Shown: positions 9,110 through 17,649 of the stretch, one piece after another
Layout: every line of letters starts with the position of its first letter
Position numbering within the stretch: position 1 is the stretch's first letter
NCBI GenBank assembly: GCA_000434915.1
Contig: FR882080.1
Span: forward strand, 40,658 to 104,657
Direction of reading: 5' to 3'
DNA from: Ruminococcus sp. CAG:563
GTDB lineage: Bacteria; Bacillota; Clostridia; Oscillospirales; Acutalibacteraceae
Length of the DNA: 64,000 nucleotides
Notes under the pieces: model-generated
Told to the model about the DNA's origin: nothing
Database searches by the model: none
Seen by the model: the letters and a program-made list of their open reading frames with translations, nothing else
Translations under genes and position numbers: made by a program

Positions 9110-10379
9110 CCCTTTAAAAACCGTCATAGTCGGCGGCGGCCATCGCTCGATGATATACGCTGAGCTGGCAAAAACAAATCCCGAAATGCTTGAAATAGTC
9201 GGTGTTGCCGATCCGAATGAATTCCGCAGGAATCAAATCGGCGAATATTTCAATATTCCGAACGAGCACCGCTTTAAGGACGTCAACGACCTTGTTGCGA
9301 TACCGAAATTCGCCGACGCAGCCATAAACGGAACTATGGATCACATTCACGTTGCAACATCTATCCCTCTGCTCAAAGCAGGCTACGACATTCTGCTTGA
9401 AAAACCGTTTGCTGTCAATGAAGAGGAAATGCGTGAGCTGATAAGCTGTGCCGAGGAAAACGGACGCAAAATAATGATCTGCTTCGTTCTCAGATACGCT
9501 CCGTTTTACCGTCAAATCAAGGAGACGCTCCTCAGCGGCGAGATTGGAGAAACAGTCAATATTCAAACTGTCGAGCACGTCAGCTATCATCACATGTCCA
9601 CAAGCCATATAAGAGGTAAATGGCGCAACGAGGAGCAATGCCACGCAACGATGCTTCTTGCAAAGTGCTGTCACGATATCGATATCATGATGTGGCTCAT
9701 GGGCGACGACGCACCTGCCCGGGTTTCAAGCTTCGGCTCGCTGATGCAGTTCAGACCCGAAAACGCTCCGGAAGGGAGCGGTACACGCTGTCTTGTTGAC
9801 TGTCCGCTCGTTGACACCTGTCTTTATTCGGCAAAGCGGCTTTATATCGACCACCCCGACCGCTGGTCGTTCTACGTTTGGGACAAGCTTGAAGATAAGG
9901 AAAATGCAACGATTGAGGACAAAATCGAGCTTCTCAAAACAAGCCCCTACGGCGTCTGTGCATACAAGAGCGACAACAACGTTGTTGACCACCAGAGCCT
10001 TGTTATCCGCTTCAAGAGCGGTGCAACCGGCACACACAATATGATAGGCGGAGCGGCGATTCCTCAGCGAAAGATTCACATTATCGGCACAAAGGGCGAG
10101 ATTTTCGGTACGCTTGAAAGTGGAAAATTCACCGTGTCGCTCATTGATCCGAGACCCGGCTGCGAGCACCTCGACCGTGTTGTTGACGTCAACGTAACCG
10201 ACGATTCCCACGGCGGCGGCGATATGGAGCTTGTCAGGGATTTTGTACGCTATGTTCGTGACGGTGTAATGTCTGTTTCATGCACCTCGATTGAGGACTC
10301 GATGAAGGGTCACCTGACCGTTTTCCGTGCCGATAAGAGCATGAAAAACGACGGCGAGGTCGAAAATGTAATTGAATAG
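9102..10379 (+). CDS. Gfo/Idh/MocA-family NAD(P)-dependent oxidoreductase
   Basis: 425 residues: an N-terminal Rossmann fold (VIVGGGHRS at about residues 8-16), EKPFAVNEEE containing the conserved Lys of the EKP motif, then the alpha/beta substrate domain. The family oxidises or reduces sugars and polyols. An insertion with several Cys (CLVDCPLVDTCLYSAKRL) is seen in a subgroup of these enzymes. The ATG at 9102 overlaps the stop of the metallophosphoesterase by 8 bases and follows CGAGG, so translation is coupled. Together with the symporter it suggests catabolism or modification of an imported sugar or cyclitol; the substrate is not determined. Confidence 0.88.
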   Translation: MSNPLKTVIVGGGHRSMIYAELAKTNPEMLEIVGVADPNEFRRNQIGEYFNIPNEHRFKDVNDLVAIPKFADAAINGTMDHIHVATSIPLLKAGYDILLEKPFAVNEEEMRELISCAEENGRKIMICFVLRYAPFYRQIKETLLSGEIGETVNIQTVEHVSYHHMSTSHIRGKWRNEEQCHATMLLAKCCHDIDIMMWLMGDDAPARVSSFGSLMQFRPENAPEGSGTRCLVDCPLVDTCLYSAKRLYIDHPDRWSFYVWDKLEDKENATIEDKIELLKTSPYGVCAYKSDNNVVDHQSLVIRFKSGATGTHNMIGGAAIPQRKIHIIGTKGEIFGTLESGKFTVSLIDPRPGCEHLDRVVDVNVTDDSHGGGDMELVRDFVRYVRDGVMSVSCTSIEDSMKGHLTVFRADKSMKNDGEVENVIE

Positions 10380-10391
10380 CGAATAAAGGTC

Positions 10392-10485
10392 ATGCCTTTT
10401 CGTATATAATATAAGTGTAATGCGAAAAAATTCTTCAACGGAATTTTCTGCTGATATTCGGCAACACTTATACGAAAGGCGTGAT
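10392..10485. repeat. Interrupted inverted repeat upstream of tspO
   Basis: GCCTTTTCG...ATAAGTGT (10394-10418) faces ACACTTAT-A-CGAAAGGC (10464-10480) across a 45-base loop. The right arm contains the AAAGG ribosome binding site of tspO, and a T-run follows immediately. It could be a terminator for the preceding operon or a structure that controls tspO. Confidence 0.5.
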
Positions 10486-10489
10486 TTTT

Positions 10490-10969
10490 TTGACCGTCAA
10501 GACAAATATCAATTTTAAGCACCTGATAATCGCAGTTTTTATTCCCCTTGCCGTCGGCGGAATATCATCACTCATAGTCGGCAGCGGCTTCGATGTTTAT
10601 TCCGAAGCGGTCACAAAGCCGCCCATGTCCCCTCCCGATTGGCTTTTTCCCGTGATGTGGACGATACTTTATATTCTCATGGGAATCTCCTCCTATCTCG
10701 TTTACGAAAAGGACACAACCGAGGCTAAGCAGCCGCTTGCGGTCTACGCCATTCAACTTGCAATGAACTTCATGTGGCCGATTCTCTTCTTTTCGCTTAT
10801 CGCCTATCTCTTTTCGTTTATATGGCTAATCATTCTTTGGTCACTTGCGATTACTATGACCGTCATGTTTTACCGAGTTTCAAAGCTTGCGGGAATGCTC
10901 CAAATCCCATATATTCTATGGCTCACATTTGCGGCTTATCTCAACCTCTCGGTGTTCCTGTTCAATTAA
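10490..10969 (+). CDS. tspO: TspO/MBR family membrane protein
   Basis: Small five-helix membrane protein of 159 residues (162 if GTG at 10481 is used). Family signatures are TKPPMSPPDWLFPVMWTILY and W-P-I-L-F-F in helix 3. TspO proteins bind porphyrins and other hydrophobic ligands in the cytoplasmic membrane. The TTG at 10490 is preferred because AAAGG lies 10 bases upstream, whereas GTG at 10481 would have almost no spacing. It stands alone between an operon end and the TetR module. Confidence 0.85.
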   Translation: MTVKTNINFKHLIIAVFIPLAVGGISSLIVGSGFDVYSEAVTKPPMSPPDWLFPVMWTILYILMGISSYLVYEKDTTEAKQPLAVYAIQLAMNFMWPILFFSLIAYLFSFIWLIILWSLAITMTVMFYRVSKLAGMLQIPYILWLTFAAYLNLSVFLFN

Positions 10970-11003
10970 AATATTAACAAATTATTAAATTTTAAAAAAA
11001 ATA

Positions 11004-11062
11004 TTGACTATCGGTCATTTTTGCGTATAATGTTAAGCGGAAACAAAAGTGACTGATAGTCA
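11004..11062 (+). promoter_or_regulatory. Promoter and two palindromic operators of the TetR regulator
   Basis: TTGACT (11004-11009) and TATAAT (11026-11031) are 16 bases apart. TGACTATCGGTCA (11005-11017) overlaps the -35 box, and TGACTGATAGTCA (11050-11062) lies in the 5' untranslated region. Each is a TGAC-N5-GTCA palindrome, and the two are near reverse complements of each other. This fits autorepression by the TetR protein encoded next. Confidence 0.75.
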
Positions 11063-11084
11063 TTTTATTACGGAGATATGCAAA

Positions 11085-11708
11085 ATGAGTAAGATATCTG
11101 AAAAACAACAGAATAAAAGGACGAGTATTCTTGATGCTGCCTATGAGCTTTTTATTGAAAAAAGCTTCAAAAACACCTCGATTGACGATGTTGTCAAGAG
11201 TGCAGGAATAGCCAAGGGCACATTTTACCTGTATTTTAAGGATAAGCATGACCTCATGGAGCGTATAATCGTCCGAAAGTGTGCTTTAATTCTAAGCTAT
11301 GTGCTTGAGGAATTGATGAAGAAGAAAGAGACCTGCCGGATGTCTTTTCCCGAGCAGATGCTTTTTATAACAGAAAAAATCATCAATTATCTCGAAGAGC
11401 ATAAAGAAATCATTACCCTCATAGGAAAGAATTTTTCCTCATGCCTGAGCTATTTCAGCACGATTGAGGATGACCGGCTTAAATCAATGCTCAGCGAACT
11501 GGTTCACGAAAATCTCGAAAACGGTTTTTCCGAACATGAAACACTCAAAAGAATTTATCTTATAGTAACACTTGTCGGCTCGGTTTGCTATGACTCGTTT
11601 GTTTTTGAATCGCCTTTCAAGATTTCGGAAATCAAGCCGTTGCTTTTAAGAAGCGTTGAAAACATAATTTCCGAACCTCCGACAGTCGAAAAAAATAAAT
11701 CAGCTTAA
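11085..11708 (+). CDS. TetR/AcrR-family transcriptional regulator
   Basis: 207 residues. The N-terminal HTH is typical of TetR (ILDAAYELFIEKSFKNTSIDDVVKSAGIAKGTFYLYFKDK pattern, residues about 18-58), followed by a helical ligand-binding domain. The start at 11085 follows CGGAG. Two TGAC-N5-GTCA operators in its own promoter suggest autoregulation. It precedes an MMPL transporter and a lipoprotein by short gaps, so it probably represses the whole module. Confidence 0.9.
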   Translation: MSKISEKQQNKRTSILDAAYELFIEKSFKNTSIDDVVKSAGIAKGTFYLYFKDKHDLMERIIVRKCALILSYVLEELMKKKETCRMSFPEQMLFITEKIINYLEEHKEIITLIGKNFSSCLSYFSTIEDDRLKSMLSELVHENLENGFSEHETLKRIYLIVTLVGSVCYDSFVFESPFKISEIKPLLLRSVENIISEPPTVEKNKSA

Positions 11709-11777
11709 AACCATTTCAATCTTTACATATTACTTGTAAAGTGCCATATAAAAATCAAAAAAGGAGATCGGTTATAG

Positions 11778-13901
11778 ATGAAAAGAATCGCAAAATTTAT
11801 TGCCTACCACCCGAAGACGATAACGATTATTGCCGTCTTGCTTCTCATTCCCGCTGCAATCGGCTACATCAACACCTTCGTTAACTACGATATTCTTTCG
11901 TATCTTCCGGGTGACCTCGATTCGGTCAAGGGCGAAAATGAGCTGGATGAAACCTTCAACAGTGCCTCAATGTCATTCTTAGTTATTGAGGATATGCCGT
12001 CAAAGGACGTCGCAGCCTTGAAAGAAAAAATCGCAAAGGTTGATAATGTCAGCAGCGTTATCTGGGTTAACGATATCGCAGACATAAGCATTCCGCAGGA
12101 AATAATTCCGCAGGCCGTCAAGGACATATTCTACAGCAAAGACGGCAAATGTACAATGATGCTTATACAGTATAAATACAAGGCCGTCACCGACGAGACC
12201 ATGCAGGCCATTGAGGACGTCAGAGGCTTGCTCAACAATCAGTGCTTCCTCAGCGGCATGGGCGTCATCATGAAGGATACGAGAGACCTCGCAGATTCGC
12301 AGGCTCCGGTATTCATTGCAATCGCTATTGCAATCGCCCTTGTTGTCATGACCTTCTGCATGGAGTCATGGGTTGAGCCTTGGGTTCTTCTTGCGGCACT
12401 GTGCATGGCGGTTGTTTACAACATGGGCACAAACCTCATATTCGGTCAGATATCGTACATTACTCAATGTATCGCCGCAATTCTACAGCTTGGCGTTACG
12501 ATGGACTATTCGGTATTTCTCATTGACAGATTTGAAGAGGAAAAGCCGAAATATGCAGACAAGAGAGACGCTATGGCAAGTGCAATCCAGGGCGCATTTC
12601 TTTCTCTCTCCGGCAGCTCGCTGACAACAATATTCGGTTTCCTTGCGCTCTGCTTCATGGATCTTTCACTCGGCAAGGATATAGGTCTTGTTATGGCAAA
12701 GGGCGTTGTATTCGGTGTTCTTACCGTTACAATCGTTCTCCCCGCTCTTGTTCTTCAGTGCGATAAGGTTATTCACAAGTATCGCCACAGAAGCTTCATT
12801 CCAAAGTTTGACAAGCTCAACAACTTTGTTGTCAACCACAAGAAGGTTTGGGTTGCAATTTTCGTTGTTCTCTTCATTCCGTCATACATCATGCAGTCCA
12901 ATGTCAATGTTTACTACTCAATGGACAGAATGTTACCCGATGACATCGGCTGTATCGCCGCACTCAACAAGATGAAAGATGAGTTCAACATGGCAACCTC
13001 GCACTTCATCATTGTTGATGACAGCCTTGACGCTTCCGACCTCGTTAAGATGGAGAATGAGATCAAGGATACCGCAGGCGTTACAAACATGGTCGCATAC
13101 AACAACTTCGTAGGTTCGGGTATTCCCGATTCAATGATTCCCGATGAGCTGAAGAGCATAGCAAAATCCGGCGGCAGACAGATGATTCTCGTCAACACAT
13201 CATATGTTGCAGCAACGGACGAATGTAACGAACAGCTAACCAAGATAAATAATATCGTTAAAAAATACGATAAGAACGGCTACGTCACCGGTGAGGGTGC
13301 AATGTACAAGGATTTGATTGACATCACCGATCACGACTTCAAGCTGACAAGCGTACTTTCAATTCTTTCGATATTCATTCTTATCGCAATCATCTTCAAA
13401 TCAATTTCGATTCCGACGATACTTGTTATGTCGATTGAGCTTGCGATATTCGTCAATAAGGCGATATCGTTCGCAACGGGCACGACGCTGTCGTTCATAG
13501 CCCCGACAATTATCGGCTGTGTTCAGCTCGGTGCAACGGTTGACTACGCAATTCTTCTTACAACACGTTTCCGTGAGGAGATGAGAAACGGCCACAACAA
13601 GCTCGACGCAATCAAGATTGCCGCCAATGCTTCCGACCGTTCGATATTCCAGAGTGCGCTCGTATTCTTCGGTGCAACCTTCGGCGTATTCCTCACCTGC
13701 GATATCAAGATAGTTAAAGAAGTTTGTCTCCTGCTCGCAAGAGGTTCGCTTATCAGCGCAGGCGTCATAGTATTCATGCTTACGCCGCTGCTTCTTGTAC
13801 TTGAGGGAGTAATCGAAAAGACGACTTACGACTTCCTCGGCAAAAAGTTCAAGCTTAAAATGAAGAAAAAAGAAAACAAAACGGCAGATAACAATGCCTG
13901 A
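11778..13901 (+). CDS. MMPL-family (RND superfamily) transporter
   Basis: 707 residues with two homologous halves, each a single N-terminal helix, an extracytoplasmic domain and a five- or six-helix bundle. GVTMDYSVFLIDRF (first half) and GATVDYAILLTTRF (second half) are the RND/MMPL motifs with the conserved Asp-Tyr pair. MMPL proteins export lipids or hydrophobic compounds using the proton gradient. AAGGAGATC lies 8 bases upstream of the ATG. It is followed within 20 bases by a lipoprotein and preceded by TetR, an arrangement typical of an inducible export module. Substrate unknown. Confidence 0.88.
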   Translation: MKRIAKFIAYHPKTITIIAVLLLIPAAIGYINTFVNYDILSYLPGDLDSVKGENELDETFNSASMSFLVIEDMPSKDVAALKEKIAKVDNVSSVIWVNDIADISIPQEIIPQAVKDIFYSKDGKCTMMLIQYKYKAVTDETMQAIEDVRGLLNNQCFLSGMGVIMKDTRDLADSQAPVFIAIAIAIALVVMTFCMESWVEPWVLLAALCMAVVYNMGTNLIFGQISYITQCIAAILQLGVTMDYSVFLIDRFEEEKPKYADKRDAMASAIQGAFLSLSGSSLTTIFGFLALCFMDLSLGKDIGLVMAKGVVFGVLTVTIVLPALVLQCDKVIHKYRHRSFIPKFDKLNNFVVNHKKVWVAIFVVLFIPSYIMQSNVNVYYSMDRMLPDDIGCIAALNKMKDEFNMATSHFIIVDDSLDASDLVKMENEIKDTAGVTNMVAYNNFVGSGIPDSMIPDELKSIAKSGGRQMILVNTSYVAATDECNEQLTKINNIVKKYDKNGYVTGEGAMYKDLIDITDHDFKLTSVLSILSIFILIAIIFKSISIPTILVMSIELAIFVNKAISFATGTTLSFIAPTIIGCVQLGATVDYAILLTTRFREEMRNGHNKLDAIKIAANASDRSIFQSALVFFGATFGVFLTCDIKIVKEVCLLLARGSLISAGVIVFMLTPLLLVLEGVIEKTTYDFLGKKFKLKMKKKENKTADNNA

Positions 13902-13920
13902 ACAATACGGAGGTAATAAT

Positions 13921-15594
13921 ATGAAAAACAATCTGAAAAAAATCATGTGCGTTCTTCTCTGCGCTTCTATGCTTGCATCTTTCTCTGCCTGTTCAAAGAA
14001 GAATGACGGCAGCACAGACGAACCGACCACAACTCCGAGTCAGTCCGACACAGCAAAGGTAAGCTATAACACAGCCGCAACCTCATACAAGAAGAATGAA
14101 ACGGTTTATGTCAACATGGCTTCCGACGGCGAGGTTTCAAGCAAGGTCGTAACAGACTGGCTTCATACGGATAAGGCTCAGACCTATATCGACGACAAGA
14201 CGGACCTTTCCGATATCAAGAACGTTAAGTCCAACATTAAGCCTGTCAAAAACAAGGACGGCTCATATCGCTGGAACATGGAATCAACCGACCTCTATTA
14301 CAGAGGCACAACGGACAAGGAGCTTCCCGTTAACTTCAAGATAACCTACTACCTTGACGGCAAGGAGACCGAAGCCAAGGATATCGCAGGCAAAAAGGGT
14401 CAGGTCAAGATGGTTGTTACCGTCAACAACGAGTCCAAAAAGACCGTTAAGGTCAGCGGCAAGGACACAACGATCTACACGCCGTTCATCGTTGCCGGCG
14501 GCATGATTCTTCCGGAGGATAGTTTCTCAAACGTTACCGTTGAAAACGGCAAGACCATCGGCGACGGTACAAAGGAAATTGCACTCATGGTCGGTGCACC
14601 CGGACTCAAGGAGAGCCTCAACCTCAGCGATGAGATGCTCAAGCAGCTCGGCGATTTCAACTTCTCCAACACCTACACAATTACGGCAGACACGGATAAG
14701 TTTGAACTTTCAAACATGATTTTCGCCGTTCTTCCCCTCTCGGCTATCGAGAACAGCGTTGAGAACAACCTCCCGAACACCGTTGCAGACGTCAAGAACA
14801 CCCTCAATGAGGTTCAGGCAGTTATCGACAAGTTCAACAGCATGAACGCAACCGAGCTTATCAACAAGCTCTTCTCCAACACGGATAACCTTACGGAGCT
14901 TGCCTCCTCGGTTTCCGATGTTACAAAGCTTTATAACGACAACAAGGCTCTCCTCGATGTACTCGAGAAGTACATGACTAAGGAAAATATTGCAGCAATC
15001 GAAAAACTCATCGCCGACACCGACGACACAGACCTTGAACAGGTTGCAAAGCTTCTCAACAACCCGATTCTTCAGAAGTTCTTCAAGCAGCTTCCGACCC
15101 TTTCAAAGGATATGGAAAACGTAATGCCTATCATCACGGGACTTTCAAACGATATGCAGAAGCCTGAGGTTCAGAAAGCTCTCAAGAATCTTCCGCAGAC
15201 CATTGAAACACTCAAGAAGCTCAAGACAACGATTGACAAGAATCAGGATTTGTTCGACACACTCGGCAACACTCTTGATGACGACACTATCGCTTCTCTC
15301 AAGGGCATCATGAGCTCACTTGACAAGATTATTTCCGAGAACGACCTTGAGGCTTATGCAAAACTTGCAGACAACGCCGACGATCTTATAGCCCGTGCAA
15401 AGGCTTGGATCGAAGCAGGTCAGAATTATGACATCTTCACAACAAAGGGTGCAGCTTCAAGCACATCGGTAATGTTCGTTTACGAGACAGCCGCTATTTC
15501 AGCTCCGTCCGTGGAGACCAAGGAAGAGGCCGAGACCGTTGAAGAGAATGCAATTCTCAAATGGTTCAAGAACCTTTTCAAGAAGGATAAATAA
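13921..15594 (+). CDS. Secreted lipoprotein, partner of MMPL transporter
   Basis: 557 residues starting with a signal peptide and a plausible lipobox (SFSAC, Cys22), then a Thr/Ser-rich linker and a largely helical region (residues about 290-500) with many Leu-heptads, such as repeated tethers of the form TVADVKNTLNEVQAVIDKF. I do not recognise a named domain. The C-terminus ends in a short basic amphipathic segment (ILKWFKNLFKKDK). The ATG at 13921 follows ACGGAGGT. It overlaps nothing and sits 19 bases after the transporter, so an accessory role outside the membrane is inferred. Confidence 0.75.
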   Translation: MKNNLKKIMCVLLCASMLASFSACSKKNDGSTDEPTTTPSQSDTAKVSYNTAATSYKKNETVYVNMASDGEVSSKVVTDWLHTDKAQTYIDDKTDLSDIKNVKSNIKPVKNKDGSYRWNMESTDLYYRGTTDKELPVNFKITYYLDGKETEAKDIAGKKGQVKMVVTVNNESKKTVKVSGKDTTIYTPFIVAGGMILPEDSFSNVTVENGKTIGDGTKEIALMVGAPGLKESLNLSDEMLKQLGDFNFSNTYTITADTDKFELSNMIFAVLPLSAIENSVENNLPNTVADVKNTLNEVQAVIDKFNSMNATELINKLFSNTDNLTELASSVSDVTKLYNDNKALLDVLEKYMTKENIAAIEKLIADTDDTDLEQVAKLLNNPILQKFFKQLPTLSKDMENVMPIITGLSNDMQKPEVQKALKNLPQTIETLKKLKTTIDKNQDLFDTLGNTLDDDTIASLKGIMSSLDKIISENDLEAYAKLADNADDLIARAKAWIEAGQNYDIFTTKGAASSTSVMFVYETAAISAPSVETKEEAETVEENAILKWFKNLFKKDK

Positions 15595-15611
15595 GCACAT
15601 ACTGCCGTAAT

Positions 15612-15649
15612 AAAAGCCTCACGAATTCACTCCGTGGGGCTTTTGTTTT
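15612..15649. terminator. Intrinsic terminator between convergent genes
   Basis: Stem AAAAGCCTCACG / CGTGGGGCTTTT (one wobble) followed by GTTTTG. The amidase gene on the other strand ends inside it. Confidence 0.8.
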
Positions 15650-16313
15650 GAATATATTTAAAGATAATTTCCGCTATGGCCTCGGCGTAATCGTCGAGGT
15701 TTTTGTCAAAGCATTTGTTGTCCTCGTCGTTCGTCACAAAACCGACCTCAAGAAGAATCGACGGCATATTCGTGTTGGAATTGACATAGTAATTATTTCC
15801 GCTTGAGTTGCGATATCCTCTTTTAACTCCTCTGTTCGGCAGTCCGGAAATATCGCTGAGTGCATCGACGAGCTTTTGAGCTGTCGCCTCCTCGCCGTCC
15901 TTCGGCTCTTTGGCTATCCACGCTTCAAAGCCCGAGCCGGAAGCTGAGCTGTTTCTATGTAGCGAAAGAAAAAAATCGCACCTCTTTTTGTTGGCAAGCC
16001 TGCAGCGCTCCTTGAGCGTGATGTCGGAATCGTCGTCACGGGTCAGAACGACCCTTACGCCCCTTTCCTCCAGCCTGTCTCTGACCTTGAGCGTCAGGCG
16101 AAGATTGTCGTCCTTCTCAAGCCTTGCTCCGCCCGTTGAGGTTGCGCCGACATCGTCCGCACCGTGACCTGCATCAAGGCAGACGGTTTTTACGCTTTCA
16201 TAATGCTCCTCAACCACACCCGAGAGGAACTTGACCGCCACGAGAAAGCTTGTCAGCACAAGAATCACGGCAAACACAGCCGTCATTCCGCTTTTTTTCT
16301 TCAAAAAAACCAT
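15627..16313 (-). CDS. N-acetylmuramoyl-L-alanine amidase (Amidase_3, CwlD-like)
   Basis: Zinc hydrolase of 228 residues that cleaves the bond between muramic acid and the stem peptide. An N-terminal membrane anchor (residues about 9-32) is followed by the amidase fold: His in CLDAGHG, Glu in RLEKDDNL, His in LSLHRN and the catalytic Glu in LLEVGFVTN. The size and anchor resemble CwlD, which makes muramic delta-lactam in spore cortex, so a sporulation role is possible but not shown. GAGGGAG precedes the ATG. It is a single gene whose end overlaps the terminator shared with the MMPL module. Confidence 0.88.
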   Translation of the reverse strand: MVFLKKKSGMTAVFAVILVLTSFLVAVKFLSGVVEEHYESVKTVCLDAGHGADDVGATSTGGARLEKDDNLRLTLKVRDRLEERGVRVVLTRDDDSDITLKERCRLANKKRCDFFLSLHRNSSASGSGFEAWIAKEPKDGEEATAQKLVDALSDISGLPNRGVKRGYRNSSGNNYYVNSNTNMPSILLEVGFVTNDEDNKCFDKNLDDYAEAIAEIIFKYIQNKSPTE

Positions 16314-16350
16314 TTTTCTCCCTCTTTTTTATTTCTTTTTTTTAAAACAG

Positions 16351-16379
16351 TTGACTTTTGTTTTATTTAGTAGTATATT
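16351..16379 (+). promoter_or_regulatory. Sigma-A promoter
   Basis: TTGACT (16351-16356) and TATATT (16374-16379) with 17-base spacing, 32 bases before the start of the metallophosphoesterase. It also rules out an upstream in-frame start at 16358. Confidence 0.7.
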
Positions 16380-16411
16380 GGAATAAGTATATGTCTACGG
16401 AGGCTGAAACG

Positions 16412-17629
16412 ATGCTTGATAAAGATTTCAACCCGTCTCTGCGATTTCTGGTCGTCAGCGACATTCACATTAAGGACGAAAAATGCATTGAGGAGCAGCG
16501 ATTTGCTTCTGCTTTGAAATATGCTTATTCTATCGCCCGAAGCTCCGAGAGCTATAAAAAGCTTGACGCAATCGTCATAGTCGGCGACTTTGCGAACTCG
16601 GGAACGGAAATTCAGATGCAAAAGGTCAAGAACATTCTTGATGCAGGCGTTGATTATGACGAAACGCAGGTCATATCCTCATTTGCGAGCCACGAAACAA
16701 ACGGCGAAGGCACCGAGGTAGCTGCCGAAAGGATGAAGCGTATTCTCGGTCAAGATTCCGATCAGCATAAAATCATCAACGGCTTCCATTTTATCTCGAT
16801 TTCACCGTCACACGGCTGTAACTACAATGATGACAAAAAGGCTTGGATGGCCCGGGAGCTTGCTTCCGCCGCAGAGGGCAACAGAGCTAAACCGATTTTC
16901 GTTTTTCAGCACCCTCACAACACCAACACGGTCTACGGAAGTATCCTTTGGGGTGAGGACGAGCTGATAACGACCTATATGAATTATCCGCAAATAATTC
17001 ATTTCTCCGGACACTCGCACGCTCCGATAAACGACCCGAGGTCGATTCATCAGCAGCATTTCACCTCGCTCGGAACGGGCACTCTCAGCTATTTTGAGAT
17101 GGACGAGTTCGACAAGATTACGGGTTCGATTCCCGATAACAAGGAAAATGCCGCTCAAATGCTCATCGTTGAAGCCGATAAGGACAACCGAGTTAGGGTC
17201 TATCCATTCGACGTGCTGACAGGTCATTTCTTCCCACAGGTACACAGAATCGACACCCCGAGCGACATCGGCTCATTTACATACACCGCCGACAGATACA
17301 AAACAAAGGTTGTCCCCTATTTTGCCGACGATGCAAAGCTGACAATTTCGGACGTAACGGACACATCGTTTAAGCTCGAATTTGACCAGGCAAGGATTGA
17401 CGAGGATTATGTCAACTGCTACGATATAGTGCTCAAAAACGCCGACGGATTTGTCATCAGACATTTAAGTATATGGTCGGAGTATTATTTTTATGATATG
17501 CCGAAAACAAGATCGTATATATTTCAAGATCTTGAGCCGAACACAAATTACACGGTAACAATCAAGGCTTGCGGCTTTTGGAACAACATTTCCGAAAACA
17601 GCCTTGAAGAGGATATAAAAACCTTATAA
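16412..17629 (+). CDS. Metallophosphoesterase with C-terminal fibronectin III-like domain
   Basis: 405 residues. Calcineurin-like motifs: SDIHIKD, VIVGDFANSG (GDxxN/S), HETNG in place of GNHD, FQHPHN and FSGHSHAP. The last about 100 residues (from DDAKLTISDVTDTSFKLEF to the end, including LEPNTNYTVTIKA) look like a fibronectin type III domain, usually extracellular, yet no signal peptide is visible. The start at 16412 follows CGGAGG at 8 bases. The downstream PTS IIC gene starts 20 bases later. It shares distant similarity of architecture, but not of tail, with the phosphoesterase at 7526. Substrate unknown. Confidence 0.82.
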   Translation: MLDKDFNPSLRFLVVSDIHIKDEKCIEEQRFASALKYAYSIARSSESYKKLDAIVIVGDFANSGTEIQMQKVKNILDAGVDYDETQVISSFASHETNGEGTEVAAERMKRILGQDSDQHKIINGFHFISISPSHGCNYNDDKKAWMARELASAAEGNRAKPIFVFQHPHNTNTVYGSILWGEDELITTYMNYPQIIHFSGHSHAPINDPRSIHQQHFTSLGTGTLSYFEMDEFDKITGSIPDNKENAAQMLIVEADKDNRVRVYPFDVLTGHFFPQVHRIDTPSDIGSFTYTADRYKTKVVPYFADDAKLTISDVTDTSFKLEFDQARIDEDYVNCYDIVLKNADGFVIRHLSIWSEYYFYDMPKTRSYIFQDLEPNTNYTVTIKACGFWNNISENSLEEDIKTL

Positions 17630-17649
17630 AAACACAGGAGGGGTCTCCA

